A stretch of DNA of 54,006 nucleotides, taken from the NCBI GenBank assembly GCA_016803235.1, contig JADCLI010000041.1:1-54006 (forward strand), in the 5' to 3' direction. Positions 26,695 through 33,763 of the stretch are shown piece by piece (within the stretch, counting starts at the first letter, position 1; each line of letters starts with the position of its first letter). Below the pieces are notes generated by a model. That model saw only the letters and a list, made by a program, of their open reading frames with translations, searched no databases and was not told where the DNA came from. Source of the DNA: Pimelobacter simplex (GTDB lineage Bacteria; Actinomycetota; Actinomycetes; Propionibacteriales; Nocardioidaceae). The position numbers were made by a program, and so were the translations under genes.

Positions 26695-27024
26695 CTATCC
26701 CCGGGCGAGCAGGTAGCCCAGCGCGCAGGCGCCCAGCCCGAGCGCGATGGTGACGAGTGCGTACGCCGCGCCCCGGCGCGGCCCGAGGTCGCGGGCCTGC
26801 ACCGCCAGCGAGGAGTACGTCGACAGGCCGCCGCAGAACCCGGTCCCGACCAGGGCGAGGGCCGAACCGTCGACCGACCAGCCGACGCACGCCCCCAGGA
26901 CCAGGCTGGCGAGGGTGTTGGCAGCGAGCGTGCCGCGGTGCCAGTCGCCGTCGAGGTGGTGGCCCAGTGCGTAGCGCAGCGGCGCGCCGACGGCGGCGCC
27001 GAGCGCGACGAGAAGGGTGCTCAC
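26695..27024 (-). CDS. crcB: CrcB/Fluc fluoride channel, second subunit
   Basis: The 109-residue membrane protein has four hydrophobic segments and Fluc motifs: GAAVGAPLRYALGHH, GTLAANTLASLVLGACVGW (Asn of the pore region) and GTGFCGGLSTYSSLA (the phenylalanine/tyrosine track). It exports fluoride from the cytoplasm. It starts with GTG overlapping the stop of the upstream crcB by four bases (GTGA). Paired small genes of this kind usually form an antiparallel heterodimer. Confidence 0.92.
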   Translation of the reverse strand: MSTLLVALGAAVGAPLRYALGHHLDGDWHRGTLAANTLASLVLGACVGWSVDGSALALVGTGFCGGLSTYSSLAVQARDLGPRRGAAYALVTIALGLGACALGYLLARG

Positions 27025-27413
27025 AGCTCGTCCTCCGCGGGCAGGGCGGGGGCGAGCCGGCCGACCAGCGTCACGGCGAGCAGGCAGGCGGCGAGGGTGC
27101 CGCCGACGTAGGCGAGCGCGAGGCCGGCGCGGCCGTCGGCGAGCAGGTCGCGGGCGTGCGCAGAGGTCGCGGAGAAGGTGGTGAACCCGCCGAGCACGCC
27201 CGGCCCCAGGGCGGCGGCCCACGTCGGCGAGCGGCGGGCGAGGGGGAGGAGCAGCAGCGCGGCGAGCAGCGCGGAGCCCGACACGTTGATCGCGAACGTG
27301 GTCCACGCGAACCCGGGTCCGTCCGCGACGACCTCGGTGGCGGCGTACCGGGCCACGGCGCCGACCGCTCCGCCGGCCCCCACGGCGAGGAGCAGCCGTG
27401 GGGAAGGGGTCAT
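27021..27413 (-). CDS. crcB: CrcB/Fluc fluoride channel, first subunit
   Basis: The 130-residue membrane protein has four hydrophobic segments and clear Fluc motifs: AVGAGGAVGAVARYAATE, WTTFAINVSGSALLAALL and GPGVLGGFTTFSATSAHARDLL. It pairs with the next gene to form a fluoride-exporting channel. Its ATG overlaps the stop of the upstream RsbW-like ATPase gene by four bases, so translation is coupled and there is no space for a fluoride riboswitch at this start. Confidence 0.93.
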   Translation of the reverse strand: MTPSPRLLLAVGAGGAVGAVARYAATEVVADGPGFAWTTFAINVSGSALLAALLLLPLARRSPTWAAALGPGVLGGFTTFSATSAHARDLLADGRAGLALAYVGGTLAACLLAVTLVGRLAPALPAEDEL

Positions 27414-28396
27414 GCCTGCAGACTAGGGCGGGCCCCGGAGCCGGTGCCGCTGCCCTGCCAGGCGACCGGCGGCGCGCCGACCGACTGGCGACGGAACTCG
27501 CCGAGGAACCAGATCTGGAACGACCGCTGCTCGGCGGTGCGCGGCGCGGTGAGCAGCCGCTGGGCGCGGGAGAACTCGTCGGCCGCGTCGAGGAGGTCGA
27601 TCAGGCCGCCGATCTGCCGGGCGGTCTCCCGCGGCATCCGCAGCCGCAGGTCGATCGTCTCGCGCCCGTCGGCGTACGCCTTGTCGACCTGCTCGCGACC
27701 CATGTTGGCGCGCAGCGGCCGCTCGAGGGCGTCGAAGTGCTCGGAGAGGACCTTGGCCAAGGGGTAGTCGTCCTCGTGGGCCAGGGCGAGGAGGCGGATC
27801 TCGCGGCGCAGGTCGCGGTAGTGCCGCTGGAACCGGCCGAAGGCCCCGATCGGGACGCCGTTGATCTGGACGCCGACCTCGCCGACCCGGGTGTGGTCGG
27901 CCGCGAGGGACGGCATGCTGTGTGTCTGCTGGTACGGCGCCCCGCCGGTCTCGGACAGCTCGGGGGCCGGCTCGAACCACACCGCCTTGCCGTCCTCGTC
28001 GATCTCGGCGCCCCAGGCGGCGGAGGCGCGGGCCACGATGTCGAGTCCGCGGCCGACGGTGGTGAGCGCGGCCAGCTGCTCCTCGTCGAGCGCGTCGAAG
28101 GCGTCGAGGTCGAAGGCGTCGATGTCGAACCCGCCCGCCTGCGTCACCGGCTGCGGCGGGATCACCGAGGCGTCGTGCACCTCGAACCGAGGGTGGTCGG
28201 CGGTGCCGCGGACCTGGAGCCGGATCGGTGCGGTGCCGTGGAGGACGGCGTTGGTGACCAGCTCGGAGATCGCCAGCTCGGCGCAGTCGGCCAGGTCGGT
28301 GCGTCCGAGCTGACCGCAGGTCTGGACGACCCAGCGTCGTGCGTCGTGCACGATGCGTGGCCCGGGGGCCAGGTCCAGGGTCTGCCGGTGCTGCAC
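27410..28396 (-). CDS. RsbW-like ATP-binding regulator with C-terminal extension
   Basis: The first 145 residues of this 328-residue protein are an HATPase_c_2 (anti-sigma kinase-type) domain. The N box is ELAISELVTNAVLHG and the G box is TVGRGLDIVARASAAWGAE. The C-terminal half (about residues 165-315) is helical, with FGRFQRHYRDLRREIRLLALAHEDDYPLAKVLSEHF, and resembles no domain I can name. It is probably a stress-signalling protein that acts on anti-anti-sigma factors or senses ligands. A sigma-B-type promoter lies upstream (28471-28496). It is translationally coupled to the crcB pair. It starts with GTG. Confidence 0.8.
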   Translation of the reverse strand: MQHRQTLDLAPGPRIVHDARRWVVQTCGQLGRTDLADCAELAISELVTNAVLHGTAPIRLQVRGTADHPRFEVHDASVIPPQPVTQAGGFDIDAFDLDAFDALDEEQLAALTTVGRGLDIVARASAAWGAEIDEDGKAVWFEPAPELSETGGAPYQQTHSMPSLAADHTRVGEVGVQINGVPIGAFGRFQRHYRDLRREIRLLALAHEDDYPLAKVLSEHFDALERPLRANMGREQVDKAYADGRETIDLRLRMPRETARQIGGLIDLLDAADEFSRAQRLLTAPRTAEQRSFQIWFLGEFRRQSVGAPPVAWQGSGTGSGARPSLQA

Positions 28397-28470
28397 GGGG
28401 GGAACCTTCCGGTGTCGCGGCCCGAGTGTTGTGGTCGATGTCCGGTGGATGGGTGCCGTTCCCGGGTGCG

Positions 28471-28496
28471 ATACCCCACCCGGTTGACGACTAAAC
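28471..28496 (-). promoter_or_regulatory. Sigma-B-type stress promoter
   Basis: On the minus strand GTTTAG (28491-28496) is separated by 14 bases from GGGTAT (28471-28476). This matches the actinobacterial SigB/SigF-type consensus of a GTTT-like -35 element and GGGTAT -10 element. It would drive the RsbW-like ATPase and crcB genes with a leader of about 65 nt. The match is direct; the sigma factor assignment is inference. Confidence 0.65.
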
Positions 28497-28645
28497 CAAC
28501 CTCCGAGAGCAGGTTTGGTGACGGTCCGGAAGGCATGTGACCGACCAGACCTTGACCTCGGGTTGGGGGTCGTGCAGGGGACGCGGAATGATGGGCCCGA
28601 GAGGACGTCATCACGTCGTCAACCGAGGTGCTCCAGGAGGAAGCC

Positions 28646-30136
28646 ATGGCAGCAGGCGACACCCAGCCCGACCTGCCCGACCGCATCATCGTCCCGCGCT
28701 CCGACCGTCACCAGGTCGTCGTCATCGGCTCCGGCTTCGGTGGCCTGTTCGGCACCAAGCAGCTGCGCAAGGCCGACGTCGACGTCACGATGATCGCGAA
28801 GACGACCCACCACCTCTTCCAGCCGCTGCTCTACCAGGTGGCGACCGGCATTCTCTCCGAGGGCGAGATCGCCCCGCCGACCCGGGAGGTCCTGGCCAAC
28901 CAGAAGAACGCCCAGGTCCTGCTCGGCGAGGTCACCGGCATCGACCTGGAGAACCGCCAGGTCACCTCCCACGTCCTGGGCCGCGAGCTCGTGACGCCGT
29001 ACGACTCCCTGATCGTCGCCGCCGGCGCCGGCCAGTCGTACTTCGGCAACGACCACTTCGCCGAGTTCGCCCCCGGCATGAAGAGCATCGACGACGCCCT
29101 CGAGCTGCGCGGCCGGATCTTCGGCGCCTTCGAGATGGCCGAGCTCGGCGCCGCGCGCGGCGAGAACGTCGACCACCTGCTGACCTTCGTGGTCGTCGGT
29201 GCCGGTCCGACCGGTGTCGAGATGGCCGGCCAGATCGCCGAGCTCGCCCACCGCACGCTGACCCGCGACTTCCGCGCGATCTCCACCCGCCACGCGCGCG
29301 TCATCCTCGTCGACGCGGCGCCCCAGGTGCTGCCGCCGTTCGGCGCCAAGCTCGGCAAGTGGACCCAGGAGAAGCTCGAGAAGCTCGGCGTCGAGGTCAT
29401 GCTCGGCGCGCTGGTCTCCCAGGTCGACGAGCGCGGCCTGACCGTCAAGTACAAGGACGGCTCCGAGGAGCGCATCAACGCGGTCACCAAGGTGTGGGCC
29501 GCCGGCGTCCAGGCCAACAAGCTGGGCAAGACCCTGTCCGAGCAGACCGGAGCGCCCCTCGACCGCGCCGGCCGGATCTCGGTCAACCCCGACCTCACCC
29601 TCCCGGGCTACCCCGAGGTGTTCGTGGTCGGCGACATGATCTCGCTCGACAACCTCCCGGGTGTCGCACAGGTCGCCATCCAGGGCGCGAAGTACGCCGC
29701 GAAGGAGATCGAGGGCCGGCTCGAGGGCAAGCCCGCGCAGCCGCCGTTCAAGTACTTCGACAAGGGCTCGATGGCCATCATCAGCCGCTTCCGCGCGGTC
29801 GCGATGGTCGGCAAGCTGCGCCTCACCGGCGTCCTCGCCTGGCTGATGTGGCTGGTCGTGCACCTCTTCTACATCACCGGCTTCAAGAACCGGGTCACCG
29901 CGGTGATGCACTGGTTCGTCTCGTTCATCGGCAAGGGCCGCTCCGAGCGCACCTCGACCGAGCAGCAGATCTTCGCCCGGGTGGCGCTCCAGCGCCTCGC
30001 CCGCGGGGCCACCGACCTCGTCTCCGAGCCGGGCGAGTACGACGAGGCCCTGCGCCGTGCCGAGCTCGAGGCCCAGGCGGCCGAGGAGGCGCGGTTGTCC
30101 GACGAGAACAAGCGTGGGGTGAAGGTCGGCGGCTGA
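28646..30136 (+). CDS. ndh: Type II NADH dehydrogenase (NDH-2) family oxidoreductase
   Basis: The 496-residue flavoprotein feeds electrons from NADH into the quinone pool without proton pumping. The FAD motif VVVIGSGFGGLFGTKQL, the NTTHHLFQPLLYQVATGILS segment (here KTTHHLFQPLLYQ), the NADH motif FVVVGAGPTGVEMAGQIAELA and the second FAD motif VFVVGDMIS are present. A C-terminal hydrophobic region (LRLTGVLAWLMWLVVHLFYITGFKNR) should attach it to the membrane. The ATG at 28646 follows AGGAGG by about six bases. Confidence 0.93.
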   Translation: MAAGDTQPDLPDRIIVPRSDRHQVVVIGSGFGGLFGTKQLRKADVDVTMIAKTTHHLFQPLLYQVATGILSEGEIAPPTREVLANQKNAQVLLGEVTGIDLENRQVTSHVLGRELVTPYDSLIVAAGAGQSYFGNDHFAEFAPGMKSIDDALELRGRIFGAFEMAELGAARGENVDHLLTFVVVGAGPTGVEMAGQIAELAHRTLTRDFRAISTRHARVILVDAAPQVLPPFGAKLGKWTQEKLEKLGVEVMLGALVSQVDERGLTVKYKDGSEERINAVTKVWAAGVQANKLGKTLSEQTGAPLDRAGRISVNPDLTLPGYPEVFVVGDMISLDNLPGVAQVAIQGAKYAAKEIEGRLEGKPAQPPFKYFDKGSMAIISRFRAVAMVGKLRLTGVLAWLMWLVVHLFYITGFKNRVTAVMHWFVSFIGKGRSERTSTEQQIFARVALQRLARGATDLVSEPGEYDEALRRAELEAQAAEEARLSDENKRGVKVGG

Positions 30137-30162
30137 CGCCGGCTGCGTGAATCCCTGACAGG

Positions 30163-30801
30163 TCAGCTGACCTGCTCCCGGATGTGGCGGGGCAGGATGA
30201 ACACGCCCTCGGCCTCGGCGGTGACGCCGGCGGGGCCGATCAGGTGGGCCTTCGCCCAGGTCTTGATGCCGTCCTCGCGGTCGATCCACGCCTCGACCCG
30301 CAGGTCGCCGAGCGGGGTGCCCTGCCGGTAGACGACGGTCAGGGTGCCGGTCATGCCCGGCCGTCCGGCGGCGCCGACGGCGTGCCCGAGGACCTGGTCC
30401 AGGATCAGCGACACGACGCCGCCGTGGACCAGCCCCGGCGGCCCCTCGTACGCCGCACCGCAGTGGAACTCCGTCTCCGCGCGCCCGGTCGCATCGCTGG
30501 TGACCGCGAGCGGCGGGGCGATCGGGTTGCGCAGGCCGATGACCGGGTTGCCCCAGGGACGTCGGCGTCCGGCTGTGAGGTGCTCCTGGCCGAGGGTCTG
30601 GGTGCGCCGTACCTTCCGCAGGCGGGCCACGGCCGCCTCGACGTCGGCCTGCGCGGCGCGGACCTCCTCCTCGGCGACGTCCGACATGACGCACAGGTCG
30701 ACCAGCTCGCGGGCCGCGTCGGCGAGCGGGCGCCACACCGCGGCCTCCTGCTCCACCACGGCCTCGGGCGTCTCGTCGGTGTCGGGGAGGTGCCAGTTCA
30801 T
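30163..30801 (-). CDS. PaaI-type hotdog thioesterase
   Basis: The 212-residue protein has a C-terminal hotdog domain with the PaaI motif YEGPPGLVHGGVVSLILDQVLGHA (HGG). An N-terminal helical extension of about 80 residues precedes it. It should hydrolyse an acyl- or aryl-CoA. A KstR-like palindrome lies 12-25 bp before the start codon (30813-30826), which suggests steroid-linked control. It is divergent from a GNAT gene. A 16-bp palindrome at 30159-30174 covers its stop codon. Confidence 0.85.
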   Translation of the reverse strand: MNWHLPDTDETPEAVVEQEAAVWRPLADAARELVDLCVMSDVAEEEVRAAQADVEAAVARLRKVRRTQTLGQEHLTAGRRRPWGNPVIGLRNPIAPPLAVTSDATGRAETEFHCGAAYEGPPGLVHGGVVSLILDQVLGHAVGAAGRPGMTGTLTVVYRQGTPLGDLRVEAWIDREDGIKTWAKAHLIGPAGVTAEAEGVFILPRHIREQVS

Positions 30802-30812
30802 GCCCGTCAGGG

Positions 30813-30826
30813 TAGAACACGTTCTC
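30813..30826. promoter_or_regulatory. KstR-like operator (TAGAACACGTTCTC)
   Basis: The site matches the mycobacterial and rhodococcal KstR consensus TnnAACnnGTTnnA at all positions except the last (C for A). It lies between the thioesterase start (30801) and a divergent acetyltransferase start (30874). The closest promoter is that of the thioesterase. No kstR gene is in the window. Confidence 0.6.
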
Positions 30827-30873
30827 GTTCCGGTGGCCCGGAAACCCGTTGACCGGGATGGTGGGATGGAGCC

Positions 30874-31419
30874 ATGACCGCGCTCGTGCCGCCCGACGTC
30901 GCCCGCTGGCGGGCCTGGGCGGCGATGATCGAGGACTTCGGCGGGACCGACGAGATGCACGGGTCCGGCCACTGGAACCTCGAGGGCGCACCGGTGCCGA
31001 CCGAAGCCGGCTGTGCGGCGTACGTCGCGATGACCGAGCTGACGTCGACCCCCGACCTCGACGGCACACGGGTGCCGTCGACGTACTTCTGGATCACCGA
31101 CGGCGACGGCGGCCCCGGCGACGAGGTGGTCGGCTTCCTGCACCTGCGACACCTGCTCAACGACTGGCTGCTCGAGCAGGGCGGGCACATCGGGTACGCC
31201 GTGCGGCCCTCCGCCCGGCGCCGCGGCCACGCGTCGCGGGCGCTCGCCCTCGGGGTCCGGGCGGCGCGGGGGCTCGGGATCGAGCGGGTGCTGGTCACCT
31301 GCGAGGTCGACAACGACGCGTCCCGGCGCACGATCGAGGCCGGGGGCGGTGTGCTCGAGGACGAGCGGGCCGGGAAGCTGCGCTACTGGATCGCCTGCGA
31401 CGGCGCTACGGGGAGCTGA
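30874..31419 (+). CDS. GNAT-family N-acetyltransferase
   Basis: The 181-residue protein carries GNAT motifs: DEVVGFLHLRHLLN (beta-4), IGYAVRPSARRRGHASRALALGVRAARGLGIERVLVTCEVDNDASRRTIEAGGGV with the acetyl-CoA loop RRRGHAS. The ASRRTIEAGG segment is close to the RimJ-type and YesJ-type groups. The ATG at 30874 is preceded by GGATGGAG. Its 3' end overlaps the convergent membrane protein gene by 14 bases. Substrate unknown. Confidence 0.85.
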   Translation: MTALVPPDVARWRAWAAMIEDFGGTDEMHGSGHWNLEGAPVPTEAGCAAYVAMTELTSTPDLDGTRVPSTYFWITDGDGGPGDEVVGFLHLRHLLNDWLLEQGGHIGYAVRPSARRRGHASRALALGVRAARGLGIERVLVTCEVDNDASRRTIEAGGGVLEDERAGKLRYWIACDGATGS

Positions 31420-32362
31420 CGGCGGCGTCGGGGCGCAGGCCCGGGCGCAGCCGGTAGAGCACCGTTGTGAACCAGTGCGGGTCGACCATCGACCTGGTCA
31501 CCACGACCAGTGGCAGGCCCTCGCGCTCGATCAGGACCGTCCAGCGCCGCTCGCTCGGCTCGCCGATGATCGCGACCGGTGTGTAGGGGCTCGCCAGGTC
31601 CACGACCTCGGTCTGGCCGTGGCGCTTGATCGACAGCTGGCCGCGGCGCACGGCGAGCTCGGTGGTCGTGCAGCCGGCACGGACCGCCCACACGACGAGC
31701 AGCAGGAGGCCCAGGGTCGCCGCGACGCCGATCGAGGTGGTCGTCGGCTCCTTCGCGGCGGCGTACGACGCCACGCCCGTGCCGACCAGGACGGCCAGCA
31801 GCACCCAGGAGAGCGTGCGGCGGATCCCGCCGCGCACCGGGAACTGCGCGTCGGTGCTCGCGTTGAGCGCCGTCAGGTTGTCCTCGGGCTCGGTCCAGCG
31901 TCCGTGCCTGACCTCGGGTGGTGTGCGCACCCGCGGCGGCGGCGCGGGACGACGGGGCGCGGGCGGCGCCTCGACCTCCACCGGCGCGGGCTCGGGTGCG
32001 GGGACCGGGGCTGCGGGACGGGGTGCGGGCTTCGACCGCTCCGGCAGGTCGGCGCGCAGCGCCTCCACGACCGACCGGCCCAGGTCGGTGCTGTCGAGGT
32101 CGCCGGCCTGCGCGATCCGCGACGGCGGCTCGGGCGGCGCCTCGACGCCGAGGGCCTCGAGCACCGAGCGACCGGCCTGCAGCGAGTCGGCGCGGCCCGG
32201 GGGCGTCGTACCAGGGACAGGGGGTGGGGGCGTGGGGGTCACCTTCGGCGCACCGCCTCGAGGTGCGCCGACGACCCGCGCGTCCCGGGCATAGGTGCCC
32301 CGCTTGTCCAGCCAGGCCCGGATGCTCTCCGTGTCCGGGCCGAACTCGTCCTTGCTCCCCAC
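31406..32362 (-). CDS. Proline-rich membrane protein of unknown function
   Basis: The 318-residue product has a long, low-complexity, Pro/Ala-rich N-terminal half (about residues 30-150, with repeats such as PAPRPAAPVPAPEPAP) that must be disordered in the cytoplasm. Two hydrophobic segments follow (TLSWVLLAVLVGTGVASYAAA and GVAATLGLLLLVVWAVRA). A C-terminal domain (about residues 240-318) ends RWTVLIEREGLPLVVVTRSMVDPHWFTTVLYRLRPGLR and may resemble a PH-like domain. The short repeat QAGRSVLEAL/DLGRSVVEAL occurs twice. The start is GTG at 32362. No function is claimed. Confidence 0.72.
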   Translation of the reverse strand: MGSKDEFGPDTESIRAWLDKRGTYARDARVVGAPRGGAPKVTPTPPPPVPGTTPPGRADSLQAGRSVLEALGVEAPPEPPSRIAQAGDLDSTDLGRSVVEALRADLPERSKPAPRPAAPVPAPEPAPVEVEAPPAPRRPAPPPRVRTPPEVRHGRWTEPEDNLTALNASTDAQFPVRGGIRRTLSWVLLAVLVGTGVASYAAAKEPTTTSIGVAATLGLLLLVVWAVRAGCTTTELAVRRGQLSIKRHGQTEVVDLASPYTPVAIIGEPSERRWTVLIEREGLPLVVVTRSMVDPHWFTTVLYRLRPGLRPDAAVSSP

Positions 32363-32496
32363 GAGCGAGTCCTCCCTGTTCCCTCTTTTCGCGGTCAGGC
32401 TACCGGCGCCGGTCCCGGTCGTCCTCGGTCCGCCGGTCCCGTCCGCGTGGTCCGAACGGGCCATGCGGCATGGTTCGCCCCGCGGGCGCGGTAGAT

Positions 32497-32516
32497 TTGA
32501 GACTGATTCCCAGTCG
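32497..32516 (+). promoter_or_regulatory. Candidate Zur/Fur box upstream of the Fur-family gene
   Basis: The sequence TTGAGACTGATTCCCAGTCG contains the dyad GACTG-N5-CAGTC (32501-32505 and 32511-32515). It has the TGA...TGATT character of actinobacterial Zur boxes. It lies about 20 bp before the GTG start at 32535. It is also between this gene and the divergent membrane protein gene. The assignment to Zur is inference. Confidence 0.5.
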
Positions 32517-32534
32517 ACTGACCCAGGAGGCCCG

Positions 32535-32957
32535 GTGCCCGACACCGACGCGCGTCCGACCGCGCTCCGGCCGACCCGCCAGCGGCGCGCGATCACCGAC
32601 GCCCTCGCCAGCGCCGCCGACTTCCAGAGCGCGCAGGAGATCCACGACAGCTTGCGTCGTACCGGCGACAAGGTCGGGCTCGCCACTGTCTACCGCACCC
32701 TGCAGGCCATGGCCGAGAGCGGCGACGTCGACGTGCGGCACAACCCGGCCGGCGAGGCGACGTACCGCCGTTGCAGCGACTCGCACCACCACCACCTGGT
32801 CTGCCGCTCCTGCGGCCGCACCGTCGAGATCACCGGCTCCGCGGTGGAGCGGTGGGCGCACTCCGTGGCCGACGAGCACGGCTTCACCGAGGTCAGCCAC
32901 ACGGTGGAGCTGGTCGGCCTGTGCGCGGAGTGCGCGCGACAGGAGGGGTCTGGGTAG
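32535..32957 (+). CDS. zur: Fur-family regulator, Zur-like
   Basis: The 140-residue protein has a Fur winged helix (TRQRRAITDALASAADFQSAQEIHDSLRRTGDKVGLATVYRTLQAMAESGDVDV) and a metal domain. The metal residues are SHHHHLVCRSCGRTVE and the C-terminal LCAECARQ, giving two CxxC pairs for structural zinc and a His cluster for regulatory zinc. The His-rich SDSHHHHLVC is more typical of Zur than of iron Fur. The start is GTG at 32535 after AGGAGG. Its TAG stop overlaps the 3' end of the antisense tRNA-Lys. Confidence 0.85.
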   Translation: MPDTDARPTALRPTRQRRAITDALASAADFQSAQEIHDSLRRTGDKVGLATVYRTLQAMAESGDVDVRHNPAGEATYRRCSDSHHHHLVCRSCGRTVEITGSAVERWAHSVADEHGFTEVSHTVELVGLCAECARQEGSG

Positions 32958-33027
32958 GCCGTGTCGGGCTCGAACCGACGACCCTCGGATTAAAAGTCCG
33001 GTGCTCTACCAACTGAGCTAACGGCCC
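32955..33027 (-). tRNA. tRNA-Lys (TTT)
   Basis: The 73-nt cloverleaf has acceptor GGGCCGT/ACGGCCT (first pair G-U), D-arm GCTC/GAGC, anticodon loop CTTTTAA (anticodon TTT), T-arm GTCGG/CCGAC with a TTCGAGC loop and discriminator A. The 27-43 pair is C-A and thus mismatched. CCA is not encoded. Its first 38 nt double as the 3' end of the CPBP gene, and its 3' end overlaps the Zur-like gene stop on the other strand. Confidence 0.94.
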
Positions 33028-33763
33028 GGGGCGAGCCTAGCGAGCGGCCGCGGCCGCGGAACAACGGAGGCAGGAAACGCAGCATCAGGGCCGACCACGT
33101 CGCATGGGTGATGAGGGGGGCCTGGAGGCCGCCGGACGCGCGCCGCTGCAGCCCGAAGAGGGTGCCCATCACTCCGGCGGCCAGGACGAGGGCGGGGTTG
33201 CGGGTCGTCGAGGTCGCGACGGCGTAGACCGCGGTCGAGGACGCGACGGGGAACCGGTCGCCGAGTGCGGCGTAGAGGGCCCCGCGGAAGAACACCTCCT
33301 CGCCGACGCCGTTGGCGAGGGTGGTCGCGAGCACCAGGCGGTCGTCGCCCTCGTCGGCGAAGCGGAGCACCCGCGCCACCGCCTCGCCCAGGACCGGGAC
33401 CCGGCGCGCGACGAGCGCGGCGGCGTAGAACAGCCCGAACGCCGCGACGCCCGTGGCGAGCGGGGTGAGCACGGGTCGGCGCAGCGTCGCGTCCCGGTTC
33501 TCGATCCACCCCCGGTGCAGCGGCCCCGAGGCCAGGCCGCCCGCGGTCCACACGCCGGCCACCGAGGCCGTGGACAGGTAGAACTCCCTCGATCCGGGGC
33601 GCGTCGACAGGGACGCCCCGAGCAGGCCGGCGCCCGCCAGGGCGGTCGCGCCGACGACCCGCCGCCGGCGGCGGCGTACCGACGGCGTCTCGAGCGCCTC
33701 GACCACCGCGACGTGCGAGAGCGGCTTCGGCAGCAGGCGGTCCCAGTGGACGGCGCGGCTCAT
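32990..33763 (-). CDS. CPBP-family intramembrane metalloprotease
   Basis: The 257-residue multi-spanning protein has the CPBP/Abi glutamate motif GVGEEVFFRGALYAAL and a later His in ITHATWSALML, matching the EExxxR and H motifs of CAAX-type intramembrane proteases. The reading frame runs into tRNA-Lys and stops at a TAA made of the third anticodon base and the next two loop bases. The last residues (SSVGRAPDF) are therefore tRNA-encoded. Its ATG overlaps the stop of the preceding gene by four bases (ATGA). It is the last gene of a coupled operon. The target is unknown. Confidence 0.82.
   Translation of the reverse strand: MSRAVHWDRLLPKPLSHVAVVEALETPSVRRRRRRVVGATALAGAGLLGASLSTRPGSREFYLSTASVAGVWTAGGLASGPLHRGWIENRDATLRRPVLTPLATGVAAFGLFYAAALVARRVPVLGEAVARVLRFADEGDDRLVLATTLANGVGEEVFFRGALYAALGDRFPVASSTAVYAVATSTTRNPALVLAAGVMGTLFGLQRRASGGLQAPLITHATWSALMLRFLPPLFRGRGRSLGSPRAVSSVGRAPDF

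Noticed and set aside
27414..28645. Possible fluoride riboswitch for crcB
   Set aside because: No recognisable conserved core was seen, and the crcB starts overlap upstream genes. A covariance-model search would be decisive.
30159..30174. 16-bp palindrome CAGGTCAGCTGACCTG over the thioesterase stop
   Set aside because: It has no loop and lies at the end of two convergent genes. It may be a weak terminator, but there is nothing more to support a role.
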